A stretch of DNA of 64,000 nucleotides from Bacteroidales bacterium UBA5382 (GTDB lineage: Bacteria; Bacteroidota; Bacteroidia; Bacteroidales; Dysgonomonadaceae): contig DHOU01000029.1 in NCBI GenBank assembly GCA_002409745.1, forward strand, positions 39,651-103,650, written 5' to 3'. The translations under genes were made by a program, and so were the position numbers. This document shows positions 9,733 to 16,815 of the stretch, in pieces. The first letter of the stretch is position 1. Every line of letters starts with the position of its first letter. A model generated the notes under the pieces. The model was not told where the DNA came from, did not search any database, and was given only the letters and a program-made list of their open reading frames with translations.

Positions 9733-10470
9733 TCAATTTCTTTTCGCTCCCCGCGCCAATTGAAAAAACACCTCATCCATCGATGACGCGGAAAACCGCC
9801 GTTTCAAATTCGCCGGACTGTCCAACGCTTCAATTTTACCGTCGACCATCATCGAGATACGGTCGCAATATTCGGCTTCGTCCATATAATGCGTGGTAAC
9901 GAATACGGTAATTCCTTCTTCGGTCGCCTCATATATCAAATCCCAAAACTGCCTCCGAGTAATCGGATCCACTCCTCCCGTCGGTTCATCCAAAAAGACG
10001 ACACGGGGGCGATGAAGGATGGCCAGCGAGAAAGCCAATTTCTGTTTCCATCCCATCGGCAACGCGCCTACCCGTTTTTTCATTTCGTTGTGTAATCCCA
10101 AACGTTCGACGAGGCGATCCCGTCCTTCTTTCATCTGACGATTCGTTAATCCATAGATTCCTCCGAACAGATGGATGTTTTCTGCGACCGTTAAATCCTC
10201 ATAGAGAGAAAACTTCTGACTCATATAACCGATGCTTTTCTTTATTTGCTCCGTTTGACGATAGACGTCGAAGCCCGCAACCGTTGCGTTTCCCGAGGAG
10301 GGCACGGAAAGCCCGCACAACATGCGCATGGCTGTTGTTTTGCCCGCACCGTTTGCCCCCAGAAACCCGAAGATCTCGGATTTATACACTTCGAACGTTA
10401 TCTTATCGACAGCGACAAAATGACCGAATTCCTTGGTCAGCTCATCTACTTGTATCACAATCTCCTTCAT
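9733..10470 (-). CDS. ABC transporter ATP-binding protein, efflux cluster
   Basis: 245 residues. Walker A is GANGAGKTT and Walker B is VVFLDEPTGGVDP. The signature that is normally LSGGxxQ reads LPMGWKQ, which is degenerate, as in one half of YbhF-type ATPases. Together with the other ATPase (10517-11512) it probably forms a heterodimer with one standard and one weak ATP site. YbhF of Escherichia coli carries both halves in one chain; here they are two genes. Confidence 0.9.
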   Translation of the reverse strand: MKEIVIQVDELTKEFGHFVAVDKITFEVYKSEIFGFLGANGAGKTTAMRMLCGLSVPSSGNATVAGFDVYRQTEQIKKSIGYMSQKFSLYEDLTVAENIHLFGGIYGLTNRQMKEGRDRLVERLGLHNEMKKRVGALPMGWKQKLAFSLAILHRPRVVFLDEPTGGVDPITRRQFWDLIYEATEEGITVFVTTHYMDEAEYCDRISMMVDGKIEALDSPANLKRRFSASSMDEVFFQLARGAKRN

Positions 10471-10485
10471 AATACTCTTTTTTAG

Positions 10486-10567
10486 TCACCGGTCTGCAGT
10501 CACCGGTCTCCAGTCTTCAGTCTCCAGTCTTCAGTCTTCGGTCTCCAACCTCCAACCTCCAACCTCT
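10486..10567. repeat. Family A repeat tract, copy 3, reaching into a coding region
   Basis: CACCGGTCTGCAGT, CAGTCTTCAGTCTCC and CTCCAACCTCCAACCTCC words. The tract overlaps the 3' end of the ATPase gene and supplies its last codons and stop. Confidence 0.85.
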
Positions 10568-11512
10568 ATCCTCCATTAATTGAATAAAACAATCCTCAAT
10601 ATTCGGCGCAACCGGTTTCACCTCGACATCGTTGTAGCCCTTCGCCAGCAGCCAATCGCGTAAATGGTCCGGAGCCGTACCCGTAGACTGTGCAAAGGAA
10701 ACATGTAAGCTTTCGCCAAAAGCAAAACAACTTTTGATATCCTTCTTCTTACGGATATCGCGCGCCCAACGCCCCACATTCTCCGCTTTTACCGCATACA
10801 GCGTTCCGGCATACTTATCAATAATACGTCGCGGAGTATCAATGGAAAGAATCTTCCCCGATTGGATAAGGGCGATCCGGTCGCACAGCGTCGCCTCATC
10901 CATATAAGGCGTCGAAACAAGGATGGTGATGCCTTCTCTTTTCAGATTCTTGAGCATTCCCCAAAATTCACGGCGCGATACGGCATCCACCCCCGTCGTC
11001 GGTTCATCGAGAAAAAGCACCGAAGGACGATGGATCAACGCGCAACACAACGCCAGCTTTTGCTTCATACCACCCGAAAGATTCCCTGCACGACGCGTTT
11101 TGAAAGGCTCTATTTGAACGTAGATATCCCTTATCAAATCGTAATTCTCATGAAGTGATGTTCCGAAGAGCGTCGCAAAAAAGTTGAGGTTTTCTTCCAC
11201 GGACAAATCCTGATATAGCGAAAATTTGCCGGGCATATAACCTATCCGGTTACGGATATCCCTATAGTCAGAGATACTATCTAAGCCGGCAACCTCGGCT
11301 GAGCCGCTGTCGGGCAGCATCAGCGTGGTCAGAATACGGAATAACGTCGTCTTACCGGCTCCATCCGGCCCGATCAAGCCATAGAGTTCTCCTTCTTCCA
11401 CCTGAAAAGACACCTCGCACAGCGCTTGCACATCTCCATAACTTTTGCTCACTGATTGACACTTAATAAGTGACGATTGACAATCATTGTTTTTCATCCT
11501 ATTTCCTCCCAT
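10517..11512 (-). CDS. ABC transporter ATP-binding protein with repeat-encoded tail
   Basis: 331 residues, longer than its partner. Walker A is GPDGAGKTT, the signature LSGGMKQKL and Walker B VLFLDEPTTGVD. A C-terminal domain follows the ATPase core (from about residue 235), as in drug-efflux ATPases. After the conserved end (CFIQLMED) some 15 residues (GWRLEVGDRRLKTGD) are encoded by the family A repeat, so the natural stop seems to have been displaced. The start at 11512 (MGGNRMKNN) could instead be the Met five codons later. Confidence 0.9.
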   Translation of the reverse strand: MGGNRMKNNDCQSSLIKCQSVSKSYGDVQALCEVSFQVEEGELYGLIGPDGAGKTTLFRILTTLMLPDSGSAEVAGLDSISDYRDIRNRIGYMPGKFSLYQDLSVEENLNFFATLFGTSLHENYDLIRDIYVQIEPFKTRRAGNLSGGMKQKLALCCALIHRPSVLFLDEPTTGVDAVSRREFWGMLKNLKREGITILVSTPYMDEATLCDRIALIQSGKILSIDTPRRIIDKYAGTLYAVKAENVGRWARDIRKKKDIKSCFAFGESLHVSFAQSTGTAPDHLRDWLLAKGYNDVEVKPVAPNIEDCFIQLMEDRGWRLEVGDRRLKTGD

Positions 11513-11543
11513 ATAACCAACTTACAAACTTCATACTAACGCA

Positions 11544-11592
11544 TCTCATTATCCATTATCCATTATTCATTGTCAATTGCCCATTGTCAATT
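11544..11592. repeat. ATTGTCAATTG-type repeat (family C), copy 1
   Basis: TATCCATTATCCATTATTCATTGTCAATTGCCCATTGTC words between the adaptor and ATPase genes. It provides the stop codon of the adaptor reading frame. Confidence 0.75.
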
Positions 11593-12508
11593 GAATTTCG
11601 CCGTACATTCCGATTTTATACGATCCGTCGTTCTTTACCTTCACCTTTACGGCATAGACCAGATTTGCCCGTTCGTCTTTTGTCTGAATAGTTTTAGGGG
11701 TAAACTCCGCCTTCTCGCTTATCCAGGCGACCGTTCCTTGCGCTTCTCTAAATCCCCCGTCGCCGTCATCGGTAAATACCTTTACCGGTTGATTCAAGGA
11801 AAGCTTCGGCAATTGATTTCCGGAGATATATACCCGCAGGATCATCTCCGACAAATCGGCAATTTTATAAAGCGGCTTGCCCGGCGAAGTCGTTTCATTC
11901 GCCCGCGCATATCGTGTCAATACGGTTCCGGTTACAGGATTCAGGATGGTACATTTGCTGAGTTGATCATCCAGTTGTTTCACTTGAACCTCCAACGTTT
12001 TGATCTCTTTAACGATGCTTGTCGTTGAAATTTCGAGTGACGACTTTTGCGCGTTTATTTGTTTTCGGAGCACATTCACCTGCGCGTCCATATCGTCCAG
12101 TTACTTGCCGGTGGCAGCATCATTTTTCACCAAATTAGCCAGCCGTGCTTTTTCGTGCCCGGCTGTACGAAGTTGTTCCTGTAAAGAAGCCAATTGCACA
12201 GCGATATCGGGCTTCTTACTCGCCAAAGCCTCTATCTGGCTCAGCAACTGCTCCTTTTTAAGAAATAGTTGAAGGCTGTCGATGTAACCCACCCTCTCTC
12301 CGCTCTTCAATGTTTGTCCTTCTTCTATATCGAACTGCATGATTACCCCTTGCGCTTTCGAAGCGATAACGGTTTCTTCCGCTTCGAAAGAACCGGAAGC
12401 ATCGAATCCCTGCTTTCCCTGGCAAGAAGTCATCGTTATTGCCGATTGGAAGAAAATGACGGTAGAGAGCATTAATTTAAAGAAGCTCTTTGATCCTGTT
12501 AAATTCAT
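11573..12508 (-). pseudogene. HlyD-family efflux adaptor lipoprotein, interrupted by in-frame TAA
   Basis: Periplasmic adaptor that should link the ABC pump to TolC. From ATG at 12508 there is a lipoprotein signal with lipobox cysteine in TMTSCQG, then a biotinyl-lipoyl half (VIASKAQGVIMQFDIEEGQTLKSG) and a coiled coil. The frame stops at TAA 12101-12103 after NDAATGK and resumes in the same frame with LDDMDAQVNVLRKQ. Family members read KQLDD at this point, so a CAA-to-TAA change is the simplest explanation. The rest encodes the second coiled-coil arm, lipoyl half and beta-barrel, ending at 11573. An upstream ATG at 12571 lies in repeat sequence and is not used here. Either the pump lacks a full adaptor or the base is a sequencing error. 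Confidence 0.85.
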
Positions 12509-12540
12509 ATATTCCATATTGTGTTTATTTGATTTCCTGA

Positions 12541-12582
12541 TCATTATCCATTGGCCATTGTCCATTGTCAATTGTCCATTAG
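12541..12582. repeat. ATTGTCAATTG-type repeat (family C), copy 2
   Basis: CATTATCCATTGGCCATTGTCCATTGTC words between tolC and the adaptor gene; same family as 11544-11592. Confidence 0.75.
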
Positions 12583-12586
12583 TATT

Positions 12587-13870
12587 TCAGTTTCCGGTTG
12601 TGGCCTTGTAGTTGTATAGAACCATCATTAACTGAATTTCATGCAGCAGCAAGTTTTGCCGAGCATTATCCTCGGCATTTACCTGCAAAATATAATCGTT
12701 TGCCGTAGCCGTTCCGTATTCCAATTGTTTTTGGGTCGTAATCTTTACGTTTTCCCGTAGCCGTATGATGTCCGTATCGGCCTCCATCAGTTCCTGCCAT
12801 TTCACTATTTCAGCATATTGCTGTTCCAGTGCCAGATTCGTATTGAATAAGAACACCTCTTGCTGAACGTCCAACATATCTTTGCTTAGGACAAGATTCT
12901 TCTTTTCTTTTTTGTAGGTATATAGTCCCGCGATGTTCCAACTCAACCGGACGCCACCGATATAATAAGCTCCAAAGCCATTGTCCAGAAAGTTAAGCGT
13001 CGGCCGGCCGTAACCGCCCTGCAAAAACAGACTGATGCGGGGCAGGTTTTTCGAAGTAACGAGTTTATCCCGGATATCGAGGACGCTCTTTTGTTTTTCA
13101 AGCAAACGCAATTCCGGCCGGTTAACGGTAGCCGACAGCCAAGGAGCAGGCGGTTTTTCCAAAACCGTTGTTTCGTTGACCGGAAGGCCGATAAAAAGCG
13201 ATAACCTGTCGGCATACCCCCGCCGGAGCGCTTTGAGTTCAATGATGCGTTGATCGGCATTGAGCAATTCGGCTTCCAGCATATCGGCATTACTTTTGAA
13301 GGCCGTCCCGTTTTCAATAGCCACGCGCGTTTTGGATAATCCCGTGCGGATATCTTCTTGCTTCAATGCGGCCTGTTTTATTTGCGCATCTATAAGGAGG
13401 ATACCGAAAAAAAGCGCATTGATATGCTCCTTCAATTTGTATAAATCCACTTCTGTTTTTTGTCGTTCCACCGCAGCATTCGCCTTGGCCAGTTGCCTGT
13501 TATTCGTGACCGTCAGCAAATCGGTTACCGGCTGCGTTACTTCCGCATATATTTTATATTGATCCTTGCTGAGCCCCGGGATTTCGATATTCGGTAAGGA
13601 AATAGGAATCTTCGTCACATCCGATTGGTAAGTCGCTTGTCCGGCAAGATTTATCTGCGGCCAATATCCCTTTGACACATTACTGACGGAATAAGCTTCC
13701 GACTGATCGATCAACGCATATTGCTTTACCAACGGATAATGACGTTCCGCCAACCAGTAACAACTGTCAATCGTCAACACAAGGGGCTGCTGAGCCATAC
13801 CTATAAAATTCACTTCTAAAAGCAGCCCTATGAAACAACTCTTTATGAAAGACTTTCTATTCTTGTTCAT
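12587..13870 (-). CDS. TolC-family outer membrane efflux channel
   Basis: 427 residues with an N-terminal signal segment (SFIKSCFIGLLLEVNFIGMAQQ). The two-fold repeated helical pattern of OEP proteins is visible, with long alpha-helical stretches (for example residues 160-225) and the SWNIAGLYTYKKEK strand-helix region. It would form the outer membrane exit duct for the ABC pump encoded downstream. It is the first structural gene after tetR, 52 bp away, and a putative operator lies in that gap. Confidence 0.9.
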   Translation of the reverse strand: MNKNRKSFIKSCFIGLLLEVNFIGMAQQPLVLTIDSCYWLAERHYPLVKQYALIDQSEAYSVSNVSKGYWPQINLAGQATYQSDVTKIPISLPNIEIPGLSKDQYKIYAEVTQPVTDLLTVTNNRQLAKANAAVERQKTEVDLYKLKEHINALFFGILLIDAQIKQAALKQEDIRTGLSKTRVAIENGTAFKSNADMLEAELLNADQRIIELKALRRGYADRLSLFIGLPVNETTVLEKPPAPWLSATVNRPELRLLEKQKSVLDIRDKLVTSKNLPRISLFLQGGYGRPTLNFLDNGFGAYYIGGVRLSWNIAGLYTYKKEKKNLVLSKDMLDVQQEVFLFNTNLALEQQYAEIVKWQELMEADTDIIRLRENVKITTQKQLEYGTATANDYILQVNAEDNARQNLLLHEIQLMMVLYNYKATTGN

Positions 13871-13890
13871 CGCTATACTATTGTTTTGAT

Positions 13891-13906
13891 TTAATCATTT
13901 GATTAA
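13891..13906. promoter_or_regulatory. Putative TetR operator before tolC
   Basis: Perfect inverted repeat TTAATCA-TT-TGATTAA in the 52-bp gap between tetR and tolC. The same half-sites, extended, occur before tetR at 14605-14628. Its place 21 bp before the tolC start suggests that the pump genes have their own repressible promoter. Confidence 0.7.
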
Positions 13907-13922
13907 TGGCAAGGCAAAAAAA

Positions 13923-14552
13923 TTATTTTGCTTCAAACATCGCTTTCACCCAAATAGGAATCAACTCCTTCCGCTCTATCATCAATGATTTAAATTCCCT
14001 TTCATTTATTTCTCCGATATTCTTAAGGATAGAAGCCCCGAGAAAAGGGAAAATAGTCAGGCTAACCGTATTAATCAAAAAATGAAGAAGGGATACAGAA
14101 GCGATTTTCCCCTCTGCTACCGCCTGTTGATATTGTTTGATAAAAACGGTGTCGGAAATCGCATTTTTAATTAAAGACGACAATACAGACTCTTTCTGAT
14201 TATTCCTTAATTCATTGAGAACAAAGAAAGCGACTTGCGGTTCCTGCAACAGTTGATCAATATACGAGGAGGCAAAAGTCGAAATCTTTTGCTCTAAAGA
14301 AGTTTCAGGATCATTGATTACCGTCGCGATGATTTTGAGAAAGTCCTGTAAGGTTTCGAACATAATAATGTCGAATAGCTTTTGTTTGCTCCTGAAATAG
14401 TAATTAAGAAGGGCAAGATTCATTCCCGCTTCTTCCGCAATATCCCTTGTGCGGGTAGCGGCGAAACCCTTTTCGTGGAATACTTTGCGTGCAGCATTCT
14501 TTATTCTTTGTTCGGTAGATAATCCGGAATCGCTATTTTCTTTATGATTCAT
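13923..14552 (-). CDS. TetR-family transcriptional regulator
   Basis: 209 residues. The N-terminal helix-turn-helix spans about residues 14-60 (KNAARKVFHEKGFAATRTRDIAEEAGMNLALLNYYF). The ligand-binding part is variable. It heads the leftward efflux cluster and most likely represses both itself and the pump, since matching inverted repeats lie before tetR and before tolC. The inducer cannot be told from sequence. Confidence 0.93.
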   Translation of the reverse strand: MNHKENSDSGLSTEQRIKNAARKVFHEKGFAATRTRDIAEEAGMNLALLNYYFRSKQKLFDIIMFETLQDFLKIIATVINDPETSLEQKISTFASSYIDQLLQEPQVAFFVLNELRNNQKESVLSSLIKNAISDTVFIKQYQQAVAEGKIASVSLLHFLINTVSLTIFPFLGASILKNIGEINEREFKSLMIERKELIPIWVKAMFEAK

Positions 14553-14572
14553 CTTTATTCTTCATTGACGTG

Positions 14573-14604
14573 CAAAGATAAAAGCTTTTTTTCATTTGAG
14601 CAAA
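14573..14604 (-). promoter_or_regulatory. tetR promoter
   Basis: On the minus strand TTTG (14601-14604), 20 bp, then TATCTTTG (14573-14580): a perfect match to the Bacteroidetes consensus. The operator palindrome abuts its -33 element. Confidence 0.8.
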
Positions 14605-14628
14605 TTATTTAATCACTTGATTAAATAA
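14605..14628. promoter_or_regulatory. Putative TetR operator before tetR
   Basis: Perfect 11-bp arms TTATTTAATCA and TGATTAAATAA around a 2-bp centre (CT). It touches the upstream edge of the tetR -33 box and lies 60 bp upstream of the divergent trp leader promoter. It shares its core with 13891-13906. Confidence 0.75.
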
Positions 14629-14688
14629 AAAAACGGAGAGCAAAGGATAAAGACAAAAACCGTCCGCCCACTTTTTTCTTTCATTTTA

Positions 14689-14719
14689 TTTGCACATTCA
14701 AAAATAACGTTTACTTTTG
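14689..14719 (+). promoter_or_regulatory. Promoter of the trp leader-trpB2 transcript
   Basis: TTTG (14689-14692), 19 bp, TACTTTTG (14712-14719). Transcription should begin near 14726, some 20 nt before the leader peptide start. Confidence 0.8.
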
Positions 14720-14745
14720 CAGTTCAAATCATCAAAAAAAGAACA

Positions 14746-14826
14746 ATGAGTTACTCTTTATTATCTTGGCGTTGGTGGCGTTCACATTGTAAACAATGGG
14801 AGGGACACGTTTACGCCGGATCGTAA
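14746..14826 (+). CDS. Trp-rich leader peptide (attenuation)
   Basis: A 26-codon frame opens with ATG at 14746 and ends with TAA at 14824-14826. It has four Trp codons: W8, W10 and W11 in SWRWWR, and W18. That is far beyond chance for a rare residue. It lies between a consensus promoter and a terminator hairpin, upstream of trpB2. This matches leader peptides that sense tryptophanyl-tRNA through ribosome stalling. Within the leader, GTAAAC (14789-14794) can pair with GTTTAC (14809-14814), a possible pause hairpin. From memory, a Bacteroidetes motif called Bacteroid-trp is described before trp genes; this may be a member. Confidence 0.8.
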   Translation: MSYSLLSWRWWRSHCKQWEGHVYAGS

Positions 14827-14842
14827 AAGTAATAAACCGAAT

Positions 14843-14887
14843 AAAAAGCAGCCTGTTGTTAAAAAAGCAACAGGCTGTTTGCTTTTT
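14843..14887 (+). terminator. Attenuator terminator before trpB2
   Basis: Perfect 10-bp stem CAGCCTGTTG / CAACAGGCTG with a 9-nt A-rich loop, flanked by AAAAAGC / GCTTTTT arms, then a T-rich run. It ends 45 bp before the trpB2 start, so it can only act as a conditional terminator within the leader. Confidence 0.85.
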
Positions 14888-14932
14888 ATACCGGCAGAAC
14901 TGCATTAGTTATCAATCAATAAAAGATTCATT

Positions 14933-16285
14933 ATGGAAAAGAGAAAAAAAATTATGTTGCCGGAGACGGAAATTCCTACCAAATGGTATAATGTGGTAGC
15001 GGAAATGAAGCACAAACCCCAACCGATGATTAATCCGGGGACGAAAGAGCCCCTCAAACCCGAAGACCTTTACCCGTTGTTCGCAGAGGAACTGGCACGG
15101 CAGGAGTTGAACGAAACCGATGCGTGGATAGACATTCCGGAAGAGGTGCGCGATAAGTACAAGATTTACCGCCCCACTCCACTGGTACGCGCTTATGGGT
15201 TGGAAAAAGCATTGGATACTCCGGCGCACATTTATTTTAAAAACGAAAGCGTCAGCCCGGTGGGATCGCACAAACTCAATTCGGCTTTACCGCAGGCTTA
15301 TTACAACAAAATCGACGGCACAACAAACCTGACAACCGAAACCGGTGCGGGACAATGGGGCACCGCCCTGTCGTTCGCCGCCAAAACCTTCGGACTCGAA
15401 TTGGCCGTATATATGGTGAAGATCAGTTACGAACAGAAGCCTTACCGCCGCTCGCTGATGCAGACATGGGGCGCACAAGTCATCGCCTCGCCCAGCATGT
15501 CCACCAAAGCGGGACGGAAGATACTTACCGACCACCCGACCTATCAAGGCAGTTTGGGAACGGCTATCTCCGAAGCGATCGAACTCGCCATGCAAACGCC
15601 GAAATGCAAATACGCGCTTGGAAGCGTGCTGAACCACGTGTCGCTGCATCAAACGATTATCGGCTTGGAAGCGGAAAAACAAATGGAACTTGCCGGAGAG
15701 TATCCCGATATCATTATCGCATGCTTCGGCGGAGGATCGAACTTTTCGGGTATCTCATTTCCTTTTCTCAGGCACAATCTATCGGGAGAAAAGAGCACAC
15801 GCTTTATCGCCGCCGAACCGGCTTCCTGCCCGAAACTCACGCGCGGACATTTCCAATACGACTTCGGCGACGAAACCGGTTACACGCCGCTTATCCCCAT
15901 GTACACGCTCGGACATAAATTCGCTCCGGCAAATATCCATGCGGGCGGACTTCGTTATCACGGGGCCGGCAGCATTGTGAGTCAGTTGCTGATGGACCGG
16001 CAAATGGAAGCAGTCGATATCGACCAGTTGGATTCGTTCGAAGCCGGCATATTGTTTGCACGCACCGAAGGCATCGTGCCCGCACCCGAATCGAACCATG
16101 CCATTGCCGCCACCATCCGCGAAGCGCTGAAGGCAAAAGAAGAAGGAACGAAGAAAACCATCCTCTTTAACTTATCGGGACACGGATTAATCGACATGTC
16201 GGCTTACGACCAATATCTGGCAGGCGATTTAATTAATTATTCCCTTAGCGACGAAGATATAAAGAAATCGCTGGAAGCTGAATGA
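14933..16285 (+). CDS. trpB: Tryptophan synthase beta chain, TrpB2 type (PLP-dependent)
   Basis: 450 residues, longer than the roughly 400 of TrpB1. The N-terminal extension (KWYNVVAEMK, IYRPTPLVRA) and the PLP-lysine motif GSHKLNSA (K114) are those of TrpB2. The phosphate loop GGGSNFSG is present. It joins indole (or phosphoserine-derived aminoacrylate) to make tryptophan. No trpA or other trp genes adjoin it, consistent with TrpB2 acting alone, for example as an indole-salvage enzyme. The Trp-codon leader and attenuator upstream support a role tied to tryptophan supply. Confidence 0.93.
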   Translation: MEKRKKIMLPETEIPTKWYNVVAEMKHKPQPMINPGTKEPLKPEDLYPLFAEELARQELNETDAWIDIPEEVRDKYKIYRPTPLVRAYGLEKALDTPAHIYFKNESVSPVGSHKLNSALPQAYYNKIDGTTNLTTETGAGQWGTALSFAAKTFGLELAVYMVKISYEQKPYRRSLMQTWGAQVIASPSMSTKAGRKILTDHPTYQGSLGTAISEAIELAMQTPKCKYALGSVLNHVSLHQTIIGLEAEKQMELAGEYPDIIIACFGGGSNFSGISFPFLRHNLSGEKSTRFIAAEPASCPKLTRGHFQYDFGDETGYTPLIPMYTLGHKFAPANIHAGGLRYHGAGSIVSQLLMDRQMEAVDIDQLDSFEAGILFARTEGIVPAPESNHAIAATIREALKAKEEGTKKTILFNLSGHGLIDMSAYDQYLAGDLINYSLSDEDIKKSLEAE

Positions 16286-16342
16286 TTAAACAGCGTAAAA
16301 GATATAATCTGCCGGACAAACATAAAAAAAGATGTAAAAATA

Positions 16343-16374
16343 TTTGGAAGTTTCATCCGCGTGTTATATCTTTG
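16343..16374 (+). promoter_or_regulatory. Promoter of candidate small RNA
   Basis: TTTG (16343-16346), 20 bp, TATCTTTG (16367-16374). A full match to the Bacteroidetes consensus with no protein-coding start nearby. Start of transcription is expected near 16381. Confidence 0.75.
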
Positions 16375-16380
16375 AGTCAT

Positions 16381-16635
16381 TAAAACGAATGAGCCATTGC
16401 CGCATTGGTCGATTGGGAAACTCATCAATAAAAATCAAGAAACCGAGACTAGTTTTTGGTATTAATGGCGGGCCGCACTTCTTCGGAAGAGGCTTTCTTT
16501 AGCCCAGCGGATTACAAAGATGCCAGAACACTCAAATCCTGTCATAAGGAGTTTCGACTTATTCCACCAGTGCGGCTTCTTTATAGAAAAGCAGATTTGC
16601 AAAAGTGCATACTTACGCAATCTGCTTTTTATTTT
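16381..16635 (+). ncRNA. Candidate structured small RNA (6S-like?)
   Basis: About 255 nt between a consensus promoter and a terminator hairpin, with no credible reading frame. Pairings seen: GCCGCACT (16472-16479) with AGTGCGGC (16569-16576), closing a domain that holds a UUCG hairpin (16478-16489), GGCT/AGCC (16491-16504) and ATAAG/CTTAT (16544-16562). A 5' domain has ATGAG/CTCAT. Size and isolation would fit a 6S-type RNA; from memory the Bacteroidales-1 motif was proposed as 6S-like, but I cannot test the match. It could also be a 5' leader of the downstream nuclease gene, though the terminator argues against that. Confidence 0.5.
16587..16630 (+). terminator. Terminator of candidate small RNA
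   Basis: AAAAGCAGATT / AATCTGCTTTT stem extended by GC/GC past one bulged T, followed by TTTTTATTTTTAT. Confidence 0.75.
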
Positions 16636-16780
16636 TATCTTTATTTCAGGCTTTACGGTGCCGGGCGCCATCATCCTGAATCCGGCGACCTTTTTCTTTT
16701 TTCGTTCACTCTACGGTTACAGTAACGACAGCCGGATGACGATCAAAAATAATTATTTTCATTATCTTCCGGTTGGAATT

Positions 16781-16805
16781 TTATTTACCTTTGTAAGGTA
16801 AATAA
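16781..16805. promoter_or_regulatory. Perfect palindrome overlapping the promoter of the Rpn nuclease gene
   Basis: Arms TTATTTACCTT and AAGGTAAATAA around TGT. The left half contains the -7 box TACCTTTG (16786-16793). It ends 10 bp before the nuclease ATG, so it could be an operator, a 5' hairpin in the mRNA or a recognition site for the encoded protein. Confidence 0.65.
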
Positions 16806-16815
16806 AGCGAGATAT

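Noticed and set aside
14796-14999. 67-codon frame starting inside the trp leader
   Set aside because: Overlaps the attenuator and the trpB2 start in another frame; the Trp-rich frame at 14746 explains the region better.
16456-16801. Short open frames across the small RNA region
   Set aside because: They cross the terminator hairpin and have no family features; the stem-loop structure is the stronger signal.
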